Shown here: one piece after another, positions 8,901-17,211 of the stretch
Position numbering within the stretch: the first letter of the stretch is position 1
Layout: each line of letters opens with the position of its first letter
From: Luteolibacter sp.
GTDB lineage: Bacteria > Verrucomicrobiota > Verrucomicrobiia > Verrucomicrobiales > Akkermansiaceae
Direction of reading: 5' to 3'
Assembly: GCA_030696085.1 (NCBI GenBank)
Contig: JAUYNL010000020.1
Coordinates: 1 to 32,405 of the forward strand
DNA length: 32,405 bases
Made by a program: the position numbers and the translations under genes
Notes under the pieces: generated by a model
Database searches by the model: none
Told to the model about the DNA's origin: nothing
Seen by the model: the letters and a program-made list of their open reading frames with translations, nothing else

Positions 8901-10557
8901 GTTCGGTGGCGGCTTCTAATACGCCATTGCCGTTGATGTCCGCATAGACACGGACTCCGGAGATGCCTGGTTCACCCGGATCCTGGGTGCCGTCACCATC
9001 CAGATCGTTCCAGACAAAGTCACCGAACGCGGCGCTGGCGCGGTATCCGAAATCCACATTCGTGGCATTCTGGGAAATGGTCAGCGTGCGACTGGCGCGA
9101 TGCGGCGTGCCGAGACCGTCAAGATCATAGGTCTGGGTGGATCCCTGCGGCAGGGTGCTGATATCCACGCGTGCCAGGAAAGTGTCCGCTGGCAGGTTGT
9201 CGATGAGATAGTACCCTTCGAGATCCGTGATCGCGGAGCGCTCGGTGGCGGGGTCGAAGATACCGTTGCTGTTGGCATCGATATAAACCAGCACGCCGGC
9301 GATGCCGGGTTCGCCCGCGTCGCGAACGCCATTGTTGTTGCGATCATTCCATACCAAATCACCGAGACTGGCGTCGTTCCGATATCCGAAGTCCACATCC
9401 GTGCGGCTGGCGCCGCTAAGGGTGACGACGGCACTGTGATCGCCGATCGGGGATACCAGATCATAGGTTGGCACGTAACTTGATGGTAGCGTGCTGGCGT
9501 CAACACTCACAATGTAGCCTCCGTTGAACAGATTTCCAATCGAGTAGATCCCGGAAGAATTCGTGACTGCCGAGGGTTCGATGGCGTCATAAATCCCATT
9601 TCCGTTTGAATCGATGTAAACACGGATGCCGGAAATCCCCTGTTCGCCCGACAAACGCCCGACATCCGCCGTTGAGTTCGAGCCGTTCAAATCGATGTCG
9701 ATCCGCCCGTTGATCACACGATACAATCCGAGAAACGTGTTGGTAGTGATGTCATCGTCGCCGTCCCCTCCCCCGTCTCCATCCACATCGAGACGCCCGG
9801 CCACCACGTTATATCCGCCCAGAACGCCGGAATCCGCAGTGGTGATCGCCCCATCGCGGTTCATGTCCAACATGCCGCCGCTCGTTCCGCTGACAATCAC
9901 ATCGACGAGCAAGCCGTTGCCATCCACATCCTCCCAGACCTGGTCGCCGATCGAGAGTGTTCCGCGATAACCGAAATCGAGATCCGCCCGGTGTTCGGCG
10001 GCGATCAGGGTGACGGACGCGGCGTGATCCAGCACGCCATTGAGATCGTGGGTTTGGTTGGCTCCGGCAGGCCGCGTGGAGGGGTCCACGCGGATCGTGT
10101 AGGTGCCGGGATCGAGATTTCCGATATAGTAATTACCATCGCCCGAAGTAATGGTATTCGGCTCGCCGGTGTCATAGAAGCCGTTGCCATTGGAATCCAC
10201 AAAGACGCGCACGCCGTTTACGCCGGGTTCTCCGGCTTCCTGGACACGGTCGCCATCGCGATCCATCCAGACACGATCGCCCACACTGGCTCCGATGCGG
10301 TAACCGAAATCAGCGTCCACGCGTTTCTCCGCCGCAGCGACAACCACGGTGGCGACATGCGAGGTGGCCACTCCGTCGAGGTCATGGCTCGGACCGAAAC
10401 CGACATTGATGGCGGCGATGTCGGATGAAGCGATGCGAACCGTGTAGCTTCCCGCGACCAGGCCACCCAAAAGGTAGTTACCATTGGAATCCGTGATATC
10501 GGAGGGCTCGCCGGGATCCAGGATGCCATCGCCGTTCAAATCCGCCCACACGCGCAC
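5905..10557 (-). CDS. Giant SdrD_B-repeat/DUF11 surface protein, C-terminal part downstream of in-frame TGA
   Basis: 1550 residues from the first possible start, a GTG at 10557. It contains a tandem series of SdrD_B-type calcium-binding beta-sandwich repeats, each with a GDxVWxDxxGDGxxDxGE start, an inner DSNGNG loop and a closing DFGYR. One DUF11 domain (about residues 828-945) precedes the last repeat (to about 1052). The final 500 residues begin with a calcium-loop linker and form a beta-rich module that recalls the Verrucomicrobiota family I know as TIGR02597. The GTG falls inside the first repeat and no signal peptide follows it, so this is not a free-standing gene as read. The same frame continues upstream through TGA 10651-10653 into the signal-peptide-bearing part. 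A dockerin-like insert splits the third repeat. Confidence 0.75.
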   Translation of the reverse strand: MRVWADLNGDGILDPGEPSDITDSNGNYLLGGLVAGSYTVRIASSDIAAINVGFGPSHDLDGVATSHVATVVVAAAEKRVDADFGYRIGASVGDRVWMDRDGDRVQEAGEPGVNGVRVFVDSNGNGFYDTGEPNTITSGDGNYYIGNLDPGTYTIRVDPSTRPAGANQTHDLNGVLDHAASVTLIAAEHRADLDFGYRGTLSIGDQVWEDVDGNGLLVDVIVSGTSGGMLDMNRDGAITTADSGVLGGYNVVAGRLDVDGDGGGDGDDDITTNTFLGLYRVINGRIDIDLNGSNSTADVGRLSGEQGISGIRVYIDSNGNGIYDAIEPSAVTNSSGIYSIGNLFNGGYIVSVDASTLPSSYVPTYDLVSPIGDHSAVVTLSGASRTDVDFGYRNDASLGDLVWNDRNNNGVRDAGEPGIAGVLVYIDANSNGIFDPATERSAITDLEGYYLIDNLPADTFLARVDISTLPQGSTQTYDLDGLGTPHRASRTLTISQNATNVDFGYRASAAFGDFVWNDLDGDGTQDPGEPGISGVRVYADINGNGVLEAATEPTAITDSNGAYSIGNLVPGTYTARVDTSTLPAGMVQTHDLIGALDHAATFFISANQTRTDLDFGYTTPVALGDFVWNDINADGRQDGGETGLQGVAITVFQAANNTIAATTTSASDGSYSFVLMPGSYYLGFDMPSGYVRTLGNQGTDTGDSDADPVSGKSHTVLLSGGQSDPTIDAGFYQPGTVFGHLYIDTDGDGAQDSGEPDLANVNVIVTDSNGNPQTVSTNSNGDWTATVPPGGTTAKVDETDPEYPTGYTQTEGTDPTVVTAVAGNNIDAGIDGYAPPVDLGIVKSVNISTPLVGSQVIFTLVATNHGSGPATGVTANDAMPSGYTFVSADPPAAYDSGTGVWTIGAMANGATATLTITATVKSTGTYLNVATITGDQPDPNPVNDTDDADTDPIQLGAITGMVWEDADNDDLGDTPIEGVILSLVDDSGNPVLDGGNPVTTTSAFDGTYSFGNLPPGTYGVVETQPAGFVSLSDKDGGNLDEIRPINVIAGETNSLNDFVEISRCPDTWADWKQLHPSETADGNPDADAYDNFAEFAFAMPYDSGVTGGHLPAGTAWIIRPSTTVSGTLEGVFIRPKGAPLNVIYRLQYAAVLGDPTVWQDIVIDTGIDGNATTVDNGDCTETVTIHGLETLTGLTGGEGFVRIKADLDDDGGNDEVDHGSFIEVEGWTVTDLAICCRTYNVPYQRETAFTGTISEVDGQVLAFAANDDLDTLLASGGSFYLEVSSGDNEGQRFDIVSASGNTITVANDSDPHAAGAPFNTLTSAAPASLAGDRIAVHRHWTLAEIFPPDGFVASGTMTSADEVQLFAGGAWSLYWLYSNEGSPMWIKAGANSSVNQGSTVISPGHGMFFNNRHTETSILSYGEVRENDFIRPLAVGNNLVGGGYPIEQSINGAGGRAMSTATGFFGSRDFKTADSIFVWRADQTIDSPGFDTYYLLNAAPARPDLLRWVKVGDASILVRDAQNLLSGNRSVFVRTRDGLPQYTSPSPWSP

Positions 10558-10645
10558 GCCGGGCAGGCCGTTTTCACCGGGATCGAGGACTCCGTCGCCG
10601 TTCAGGTCGTTCCAGACGGTGTCGCCGATGCTACCGTAAATGGTG
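7390..10645 (-). repeat. Eight SdrD_B-type protein repeats plus one DUF11 domain
   Basis: Coding repeats of about 100-115 codons. Each begins SIGDTVWND-like, carries two Asp/Gly-rich calcium loops (for example DLNGDGVLDPGE), then YxIGNLxPGTYTxRVD and ends DxDFGYR. Counting from the in-frame TGA there are eight: the first starts upstream of any usable start codon, the third is split by an insert, the sixth and seventh are more diverged, and the eighth follows the DUF11 domain (about 7722-8073). Such arrays act as rigid calcium-stiffened stalks on cell surfaces. Confidence 0.8.
9640..9905 (-). other. Dockerin-like calcium-loop insert inside the third SdrD_B repeat
   Basis: Between the first calcium loop of the repeat (VWEDVDGNGLL) and its continuation (GISGIRVYIDSNGNG) lie about 88 extra residues. 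They hold three Asp-rich EF-hand-like loops: DMNRDGAITTAD, DVDGDGGGDGDDD and DIDLNGSNSTAD, separated by short helical linkers (VLGGYNVVAGR, FLGLYRVINGR). The loop-helix layout is that of dockerin type I repeats, which normally sit at a protein terminus rather than inside another domain. Confidence 0.6.
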
Positions 10646-10650
10646 TCCGT

Positions 10651-12645
10651 TCAATGGATGGGCAGGAGCAAGCCGTAGGGCGAGATTTCAACGAGGCCGG
10701 TGTTCTCGATCCAGCCGCCTGAAAGATCGCCGTAGTCCGCGACGGCCGCATCGAAAACGACCTGGATCTGCTGACCGGGAAGTAGATTTCCCGGGACCGG
10801 ATAACCCGGACCATCTAATGGAAATTGGGTGCCGGAACCATCATCGGGGATGGAGGTCCAGGCCTGCCAGTTTCCGCCGATGCTGTATCGATAACGGGTG
10901 GAGCCGGGCACGTAGGAAAGATCGGCCGGCAGGTTGTCCTGGAAGTTGAAGGGGCCGGGAATGGTCGCACGGGCGTTGCTGACGGCACGGATATCGACTT
11001 CGAGGAGGTCACCCGCGCTTAGGAAGCCATCACCATCCGCATCGGTTTTGACGCGGGACTTCTTGCCGGCATCGCCTTCCCTCAAGGGCGGAATGAGCGA
11101 AGCGACGTCGAGGCCGGGCTGGCCGGCGGTGGCAAGCGCCGGATCCTGACCCCAAACCGCGGCGATGCGCACTGCGGGATTCAAACTGTAAACCAGCATG
11201 CCGCTCTGATCGCCATCCGGATCGAACAATTTCAACTGCTCCAGTTCCCGGACATCGTAATGAACGTCATACTTATTGCCATTCGGGTCGGTGAGCAGGC
11301 CGGCGTTGTCGCCGTTGTAATCCACGTAGATCCGCTCGGTGGAGTGGCCGTTTCCAACGCTGGTCACCCAGATGGGGTTGGCGTTTTCGTTGGGATTGGT
11401 GGTGGAATACGGATCGCGGCCGATGCCGAGGCTCACCAATACCTGGGTGGTCAAGGAGGGACGCCCGACCAGCGTGAAGCCGCCGTCCCATGCTTGATTG
11501 CCTCCCGATGTGTCATCCGCATCGATCGCGCTGAACGCGTAAAAGACCGGCGGCACGCTGCCAGTGGTGTAGAATCGATAGGCGCCGGAATGGCCGGCGC
11601 CGGCGGGCTGCATCACCACTCGGGCGTTTCCGCCGGCAGGAACGCTCACGCTGTTGGTGACGTAGGAACTCGCGCTGTTCCGGTAAGCGTAGTTCACCGT
11701 GATCGCGCTGGTTCCCGGGTTATAGAGAAAGGTGACCGTGCCGTCACTAGGCGTGGTGCGGGTGCTCACCGGACAGAAATAATCGGAACTCCAGCGGTAT
11801 GCGGGCAACAGGGTCGTGTCACGACTGGCGTAGTTGGAACCCACAGTGCCATTGTATAAAACCGTCTGGACCGGCCTGTCCGAAACGACCCGGCCACCCA
11901 CATTGATCTCGTCGCGATAAATCGACTCCCCCTCGGCCAGCACCACGGTTTCCTCGAACGCACCATTGTTGTCCTTGTCGATCTGCACCGTGGCTCCACC
12001 AGGGCCGACCATGATGGAAAACGCATTGTGGCTGAATAGATTTTCGTCATATGTCAGATTCCCGGCAGCAGCAGACTGCGGCATGTCCTCACCGACGGGA
12101 GAGCGATATTCGGTCCCCCAAAGGCCGTATTCAAACACCTCCACGCAGCCCGCGAGGAGCGTGTTGGTGCCCGTTGGAAAGGTTGTCTTGGTCAGTGAAA
12201 CCGGCTTGTAGGTGGCGACCTTGTCCCTCGCATCGTAATCCATCACCGATTGCAAGGTGGTGGGATTTACGAAGTTGCGCAGGTTGAACACCGTGCCGGC
12301 GGGGATCAGATCGCCCGGATTTCCGGGAGGATAGCCATTCGAAGGATTGCCATCGCCAAACACCAACGTGCTTGGCTGCACCGGATTGGTGATGTTCTCC
12401 TCATATCCGTCCTCCCAGTGGTCATAGTAAATCACCGTTCCATCCGTGGCTGCGGAAAACGTCACAAATACCGCGATCGGACCGTTGGCCGCTCCATTGA
12501 TGGACTGAAATGCCGCCAATTGGTGATCCTCCGCAAACGGAATGTAAAACAACTGCGTCGGCGGAGGATTCACCGCAAATGCATGCATGGACATTGCCAA
12601 AGTAGAATACAATACCTTGAACCAAAGGGACTTTTGGACGTTCAT
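10651..12645 (-). CDS. N-terminal part of giant surface protein, ends at in-frame TGA
   Basis: 664 residues from the ATG at 12645, where a signal peptide starts (MNVQKSLWFKVLYSTLAMSM, cleavage after HAFA); a longer frame from 12687 adds 14 residues before it. The mature protein begins LFYIPFAEDHQL and carries the motif YYDHWEDGYE near residue 90. From memory this is a hallmark of the N-terminal module of large SdrD_B and DUF11 proteins in Bacteroidota, Planctomycetota and Verrucomicrobiota. The last 150 residues look like a DUF11-type beta sandwich (DADGDGFLSAGDLLEVDI, then VVFDAAVADYG). The frame stops at TGA 10651-10653, directly before the first SdrD_B repeat in the same frame. Without the stop the protein would be about 2246 residues. 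As read it lacks any anchor or stalk. Confidence 0.75.
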   Translation of the reverse strand: MNVQKSLWFKVLYSTLAMSMHAFAVNPPPTQLFYIPFAEDHQLAAFQSINGAANGPIAVFVTFSAATDGTVIYYDHWEDGYEENITNPVQPSTLVFGDGNPSNGYPPGNPGDLIPAGTVFNLRNFVNPTTLQSVMDYDARDKVATYKPVSLTKTTFPTGTNTLLAGCVEVFEYGLWGTEYRSPVGEDMPQSAAAGNLTYDENLFSHNAFSIMVGPGGATVQIDKDNNGAFEETVVLAEGESIYRDEINVGGRVVSDRPVQTVLYNGTVGSNYASRDTTLLPAYRWSSDYFCPVSTRTTPSDGTVTFLYNPGTSAITVNYAYRNSASSYVTNSVSVPAGGNARVVMQPAGAGHSGAYRFYTTGSVPPVFYAFSAIDADDTSGGNQAWDGGFTLVGRPSLTTQVLVSLGIGRDPYSTTNPNENANPIWVTSVGNGHSTERIYVDYNGDNAGLLTDPNGNKYDVHYDVRELEQLKLFDPDGDQSGMLVYSLNPAVRIAAVWGQDPALATAGQPGLDVASLIPPLREGDAGKKSRVKTDADGDGFLSAGDLLEVDIRAVSNARATIPGPFNFQDNLPADLSYVPGSTRYRYSIGGNWQAWTSIPDDGSGTQFPLDGPGYPVPGNLLPGQQIQVVFDAAVADYGDLSGGWIENTGLVEISPYGLLLPIH

Positions 12646-12718
12646 CGGGGTGGGGATGGCTGGTGCGTGAAGCTCCGCGCGCCGCAAAAATTAGGCAGAA
12701 CGCAAAGATTCGGAGGGG

Positions 12719-12780
12719 CTTATAGTTAAGAGATCCTTAGCGATCAAGATTTTTTTAACATTCCCCATATTTTTTTAAAA
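12719..12780 (-). promoter_or_regulatory. Candidate promoter with upstream A/T tracts for the giant surface protein
   Basis: On the minus strand TTGATC (12742-12747) and TATAAG (12719-12724) are spaced 17 bp apart. Directly upstream (12748-12780) lie two phased A/T runs, each with seven A on this strand, resembling an UP element that contacts the RNA polymerase alpha subunit. Transcription would start near 12710, leaving about 65 nt of leader before the ATG at 12645. Confidence 0.55.
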
Positions 12781-12855
12781 TCATCCCCTTTCATATCGAC
12801 CTTTTAAGCCCGTGAGGGTGCGGGCTGCTCCAGTTACCCGCGGCTCCCGCGAAGA

Positions 12856-13542
12856 TTAAGGTGCCGCGACTTCGAGAATCCGGCAGACGCCCTGGTTCAC
12901 GGTAAAACGCACGTTTCTGCCGCATAACGAAGCTCCAAAGACGCGGTCCGAATCCTCTGTGCGGAGCGCCGGGCGCGGATCGAGCGCGAGCGCCTCGCGG
13001 ATCACGGCCTGCGCCCGCTCCGGCAGGTGCGAGAAGGCTTCCGCGGCCTCGTCGGCGATTTCGACCTTCAGGCGTGGGATTTCCGCACCCGCGAAACCGG
13101 TGGCCGCGTCGGGAATCGATTCGGCGTAGGGCAGGTAGGGCTTGATGTCATATACCGGCGTGCCATCCAGCAGATCCACGCCGCCGAGTAAAAGCACCGG
13201 AGAATCCGCCGCGGTGGTAACGATACCCTCCAGGCGCACCAGCGAGAGGCCGAGCGCGTTCGGGCGGAAGGTCGAGCGGCTGGCGAAAACCCCCACGCGC
13301 TGGTTGCCGCCGAGGCGCGGTGGCCGCACGGTCGGTTTCCATCCTTGGGCGGCGGTTTCGTGAAAGCCAAAAATCAGCCAGACATGGGAAAACCCTTCGA
13401 TTCCGCGGATCGCTTCCGGGCGGCGGTAGGGTTCGTGCAAAACGAGTTCCCCCCACGCGCTGGGGCACAAGCCCGGCTGCCGGGGAACGCCGAATTTTCC
13501 CCCGAAACATGTGCGGACGAAGCCGATCGGATCGAGGGTCAT
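12856..13542 (-). CDS. trmO: tRNA (adenine-37-N6)-methyltransferase TrmO
   Basis: 228 residues, matching the usual length of the TsaA/TrmO family (about 235 in E. coli). TrmO uses S-adenosylmethionine to methylate N6-threonylcarbamoyladenosine at position 37 of some tRNAs. Family motifs are clear: MTLDPIGFVRT at the start, PRQPGL (20-25), the binding loop SRSTFRPNALGLS (88-100), LDGTPVYDIKPYLPYAES, and the C-terminal DPRPA. The gene follows the large lipoprotein gene by 20 bp on the same strand and may share its transcript, though no functional link is apparent. Start ATG at 13542. Confidence 0.9.
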   Translation of the reverse strand: MTLDPIGFVRTCFGGKFGVPRQPGLCPSAWGELVLHEPYRRPEAIRGIEGFSHVWLIFGFHETAAQGWKPTVRPPRLGGNQRVGVFASRSTFRPNALGLSLVRLEGIVTTAADSPVLLLGGVDLLDGTPVYDIKPYLPYAESIPDAATGFAGAEIPRLKVEIADEAAEAFSHLPERAQAVIREALALDPRPALRTEDSDRVFGASLCGRNVRFTVNQGVCRILEVAAP

Positions 13543-13563
13543 GGACAGGAAAACGACTGCGGC

Positions 13564-15768
13564 TCAGCGGGTCTTGAAATGAATGCTGGTGCGCAGCAAC
13601 CCGCTTTCGCGACGGGAGTGAAGGGTGAGTTTGTCCATTTCCTCCATCGCGGCGCTTAGCTTTCGGATCTTATCCAGATCCGCCCTGTCGAGCGGGAGCG
13701 CGTCCGGGTGCTTGGCGAGCACGTCGAGAGTTCCGTCCACAAACACGCGCAGGGCCTTGAAATTCATGGTGAACCACAATCCGCTGCGGCCTTCACCGCC
13801 TTGTCCGGCCTTGGCGAGCAAGTCGAGCGCCTGATTCTTCGAGGTCGAGGCGGCAAACCATTGATCGCCGACGGTTACCGAAGGCACGAAGTCGTCGTTG
13901 AAAAACGGCAGCGGGAAAAACCATGTGGTGAAGCCGTTTTTTTCAGAGCTGATCGGCTTCTGCATCGGGATTTCCTGTCCGTTCATCTCACTGATTTTCG
14001 CAAGGATGCCGGTGGCGCTGCTGTTCATGCTTTGCCATGCCGAAGCGAGTTTCGCCCGATCTGTGACGGGGGCGACCAGCGAAACCCGCGGGAATTTCGC
14101 CTCATCCACCACCGCCTGCGGCAGACCGGGAATCGCCGGGACCGTGCCGTTCAAATCCACTACCAGCGCATTCTCCCCACCGATGCCGGCGCTGAAATCG
14201 CCCCTGAGAGCGTCCCACAACGCCACCGCATCCGGACGGAACTTGGTGTCGAAAATGCCCGCCATTTTCTTGAACTTCGTCATATCGCCGTCTTCCATCG
14301 GCAACTCGGAAACCTTCATGGCCATCGCATAAGCGGTTTCCATCAACGCCTCGAAATACGCGCGCATTTTCTCATCGTAGGCGGCTCCACCGGTCATATT
14401 TGCGAACATCACGACGTTTTCGGCATCACCCAGCGAGGCAAGCCGGTTTGCAGCCTTCCAATCGATCGCTCCGGCATCGGTGCCGCCGTAGGCTTCGATC
14501 TTAAGTCCATCCTCGAAAAACACCGCCATGCCGGTGGACTCGGTGCTGACAAGCTGGCGCAGGGCTGTTTCGCGCTCGGCCACCATGCGCAGCAGCGCCT
14601 CCAGGTCCCGGGTATCGCCGAGTCCCTCGGAACCCGCAAGTCCGTCGCGCAGTCCACCCGCCATGTCGGACAATCCGCCGGCGGCATCCGTCATCAGCTT
14701 GAGCGCCTCTTTCTGGCCGTAAACCACGGCGGCGAGGTCCTTGGAAACATGCTCATCACAAAAGGCAAGCGAGTCGTTGGCGACCATGGATTCGCCGATG
14801 CCGGGCGCGAGCTTGAGATCCTCCACGGATGAGCCAATGAAGAGCATGGCGTAGTTGCCAATGGTTCCGCTGAGCACCACCAGGTCTTTTTTGGCGATCG
14901 CTGCCAGCAGGCGGTCCACCATTTCGGGCTCGAGCATGGCTTCCATGCCACTGCGGTCCGCAGCCATCTGCTCGGAGATTTTGGCTCCGGAAACCCGATG
15001 ACCGGTGAAGGTTTGGCCGACTTTTTCCACCACTGCGGGTTCGACCATTTCGCCGAGCATGCCGAGGTTTTCCGTGAACGCCGCGAGCTGCTGGGCGGCG
15101 GCCTCGCGGCCATCCGGGCTGGTGCCGAAGGCAAGATAGAGCGGCGGCATCTTCATGCGCTCGAACAAGGCGACGCCGGATTCCGGGTCCGCCATGAGAT
15201 TCTTCATCAATTCCATGCCATACTGATTCGTAAACGCCTCTTCCAGCGCGGAGAAATCGCCTGATTTCGCGGATTCCGCGAGCGCGGTGGCCAGTGCGCG
15301 CATCTGGAAATATCCCATGCGGCGGTATAATGTGAGCAGGTTTCCGGTTTGCTCGCCAATGGATTTTCCAAGCGCGATGGTGAACTCCTTGCTGAACAGC
15401 GCGGCCGGTCCCACCGGTTCGGCGGTAACCTCATCCACCACCGCTTCGGGGGCACCGCCCATTTCTCCTTGGATGAGCTTCCAGAGCTTGCTGGCCTTGA
15501 CCCGCTTCGCGTGTTTCGAACCGTGGTGGAAAGCCATCGCCACTTCGATTTCCTGCGGCAGATGCTGCACGAATCCGAGTTTCGCAGCCCGCTCCTCCGG
15601 GCTCAGCCCCGGCACCCTGAGCACCGGAGCGGGTGCGGCAGGCGGTGCCATGACCGGCGCTTCCACCGCCACCGGAGCTTCGGGAGCCTTGGCCTCCTCA
15701 CTTTTCTTGCATGCTACGAGCGCCAGCGCCAGCGCTGGAATCCCCCAGCAATTTATCCGCAGTTTCAT
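13564..15768 (-). CDS. Large predicted lipoprotein of unknown function
   Basis: 734 residues. It has a lipoprotein signal peptide (MKLRINCWGIPALALALVAC, with lipobox LVAC and lipidated Cys20), then a Lys/Ala/Pro-rich linker (about 21-50) typical of envelope lipoproteins, then a long soluble region with no membrane segments. The soluble part is rich in Ala, Glu, Met and Leu, suggesting mostly helical structure with some strands, and seems to contain two similar halves: LVVLSGTIGNYAMLFIGS in the middle and FPRVSLVAPVTDRAKLASAW plus TVGDQWFAASTSKNQA later. These recall the repeated pattern of DUF3352-like proteins, but I cannot confirm that. Start ATG at 15768, divergent from argG. Confidence 0.75.
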   Translation of the reverse strand: MKLRINCWGIPALALALVACKKSEEAKAPEAPVAVEAPVMAPPAAPAPVLRVPGLSPEERAAKLGFVQHLPQEIEVAMAFHHGSKHAKRVKASKLWKLIQGEMGGAPEAVVDEVTAEPVGPAALFSKEFTIALGKSIGEQTGNLLTLYRRMGYFQMRALATALAESAKSGDFSALEEAFTNQYGMELMKNLMADPESGVALFERMKMPPLYLAFGTSPDGREAAAQQLAAFTENLGMLGEMVEPAVVEKVGQTFTGHRVSGAKISEQMAADRSGMEAMLEPEMVDRLLAAIAKKDLVVLSGTIGNYAMLFIGSSVEDLKLAPGIGESMVANDSLAFCDEHVSKDLAAVVYGQKEALKLMTDAAGGLSDMAGGLRDGLAGSEGLGDTRDLEALLRMVAERETALRQLVSTESTGMAVFFEDGLKIEAYGGTDAGAIDWKAANRLASLGDAENVVMFANMTGGAAYDEKMRAYFEALMETAYAMAMKVSELPMEDGDMTKFKKMAGIFDTKFRPDAVALWDALRGDFSAGIGGENALVVDLNGTVPAIPGLPQAVVDEAKFPRVSLVAPVTDRAKLASAWQSMNSSATGILAKISEMNGQEIPMQKPISSEKNGFTTWFFPLPFFNDDFVPSVTVGDQWFAASTSKNQALDLLAKAGQGGEGRSGLWFTMNFKALRVFVDGTLDVLAKHPDALPLDRADLDKIRKLSAAMEEMDKLTLHSRRESGLLRTSIHFKTR

Positions 15769-15828
15769 AAGGACCGCAGGCTAAACAACGCCTCACGACT
15801 CTAGCAAGCCCTTAGAAGCCATTTTGTA

Positions 15829-15847
15829 AGTGCCTCTCTCAGGCACT
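15829..15847 (+). other. Perfect hairpin in the argG leader
   Basis: AGTGCCT and AGGCACT form a 7-bp stem with loop CTCTC, about 50 bp before the argG start at 15898. It is followed by a pyrimidine-rich but not T-only stretch (TCGTCTTCCCCC). It could be a leader structure of argG or part of the shared regulatory region with the divergent lipoprotein gene; no known arginine-responsive element is recognisable. Confidence 0.3.
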
Positions 15848-15897
15848 CGTCTTCCCCCTTGCCCGCAGCCTCACTTCCTGCTTGTCTCCGCGCCGCC

Positions 15898-17181
15898 ATG
15901 AAAATTCTCGTCGCTTACTCTGGAGGTCTCGACACCTCCGTCCTGCTGCTTTGGCTCAAACAGAAATACAACGCCGAAATCATCGCCTACTGCGCCGATG
16001 TCGGCCAGGGCGACGAACTCGACGGACTCGAAGCCAAGGCGCTCTCCACCGGTGCGTCGAAATGTTTCATCGGCGACCTCAAGGAAGACTTCGCCGCCAA
16101 CTACATCTTCCCCATGATCCAGGCCAATGCGATCTACGAAGGCCGCTACCTGCTGGGCACCTCGATCGCCCGCCCCTGCATCACCAAGGGCATGATGGAC
16201 GTCGCCATCGCGGAAGGCGCCGATGCCATCGCCCACGGAGCCACCGGCAAGGGAAACGACCAGGTCCGCTTCGAACTCTCCGCCGCCTCGCTCGCGCCGA
16301 ACGTGAAATGCATCGCCCCGTGGCGCGACGCGGAATTCCGCAAACAATTCCCCGGCCGTTCCGAAATGATCGCCTATGCCGAGGCCCACAACATCCCGAT
16401 CAAGGCCTCCATGAAGAAGCCCTACTCGATGGACCGCAACCTCCTGCACATCTCCTTCGAGGCCGGTGCGATGGAGGACCCGTGGTATGACGCCACCACA
16501 CCGGCCGACCGCGACATGTATGTGCTCTCGGTTTCCCCGGAAGACGCTCCGGACAAGGCGGAATACATCGAGATCCTGTTTGAAAAAGGCAACGCCATCG
16601 GCCTCAGGCACGCAAGCCTCTGCGCCCTTCTCGGCGAGCTCGGCGACGTGAAATCCAGCGGCGAGAAGGACGGTTACCCGCTCTTCACGCCATACGGCAT
16701 CATGCGCGTGCTCAACCTGCTAGGCGGCCGCAACGGCATCGGCCGCGTCGATATCGTGGAAAACCGCTTCGTCGGCATGAAATCCCGCGGCGTCTATGAA
16801 ACTCCCGGCGGCACCATTCTGCTAGCCGCGCACCGCGATCTCGAAACGCTCGTCGTGGACCGCGAGTCCATGCACATCCGCGATTCGCTCATCCCGAAAT
16901 ACGCGCAACTCGTCTATAACGGCTTCTGGTTCGCCCCCGAGCGCGAGGCGATCCAGGCGCTTGTCAGCGAGACCCAGAAAACCGTCTCCGGCGAGGTTCG
17001 CCTCAAGCTCTACAAAGGCAACGTCCTTCAAGCCGGCCGCCGCTCGCCACACAGCATGTATTCCGAAGCCGTCGCCACCATGGAGGGCGGCCAGGAACAA
17101 GCCTACAATCAGGACGACGCCACCGGCTTCATCGCCCTCAACGCCCTGCGCCTCAAGGCCAGTGCGCGGCAGCAGAAATAA
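15898..17181 (+). CDS. argG: Argininosuccinate synthase
   Basis: 427 residues; joins citrulline and aspartate with ATP to form argininosuccinate, the penultimate step of arginine synthesis, in the cytoplasm. The N-terminal pyrophosphatase loop [10 protein letters not shown] (5-14) is diagnostic. Other family signatures are [13 protein letters not shown] (about 116-128, citrulline and aspartate binding), the [13 protein letters not shown] segment and the C-terminal PHSMYSE. The ATG at 15898 is chosen because the conserved [10 protein letters not shown] begins there; a longer frame from 15859 adds 13 residues not seen in the family. The gene stands alone on the plus strand, divergent from a lipoprotein gene and convergent with maf (gap 30 bp). 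argH is not in the window. Confidence 0.97.
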   Translation: MKILVAYSGGLDTSVLLLWLKQKYNAEIIAYCADVGQGDELDGLEAKALSTGASKCFIGDLKEDFAANYIFPMIQANAIYEGRYLLGTSIARPCITKGMMDVAIAEGADAIAHGATGKGNDQVRFELSAASLAPNVKCIAPWRDAEFRKQFPGRSEMIAYAEAHNIPIKASMKKPYSMDRNLLHISFEAGAMEDPWYDATTPADRDMYVLSVSPEDAPDKAEYIEILFEKGNAIGLRHASLCALLGELGDVKSSGEKDGYPLFTPYGIMRVLNLLGGRNGIGRVDIVENRFVGMKSRGVYETPGGTILLAAHRDLETLVVDRESMHIRDSLIPKYAQLVYNGFWFAPEREAIQALVSETQKTVSGEVRLKLYKGNVLQAGRRSPHSMYSEAVATMEGGQEQAYNQDDATGFIALNALRLKASARQQK

Positions 17182-17211
17182 GCGGAGCGACTGGTCAATG
17201 CGCGGAATTCA

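Noticed and set aside
7390..10645. Regular repeats taken at first for a CRISPR-like or tandem DNA array
   Set aside because: The repetition is at protein level, in frame, with about 100-codon units of the SdrD_B family; DNA copies are too diverged and too long for CRISPR.
12807..12826. Hairpin AGCCCG/CGGGCT after trmO as a terminator
   Set aside because: The stem is only 6 bp and is followed by TTAAAAG rather than a T-tract on the trmO strand; kept out of the feature list.
15871..16611. Minus-strand frame of about 246 codons opposite argG
   Set aside because: Composition (Val, Gly, Asp-rich) is that of antisense reading; argG is certain.
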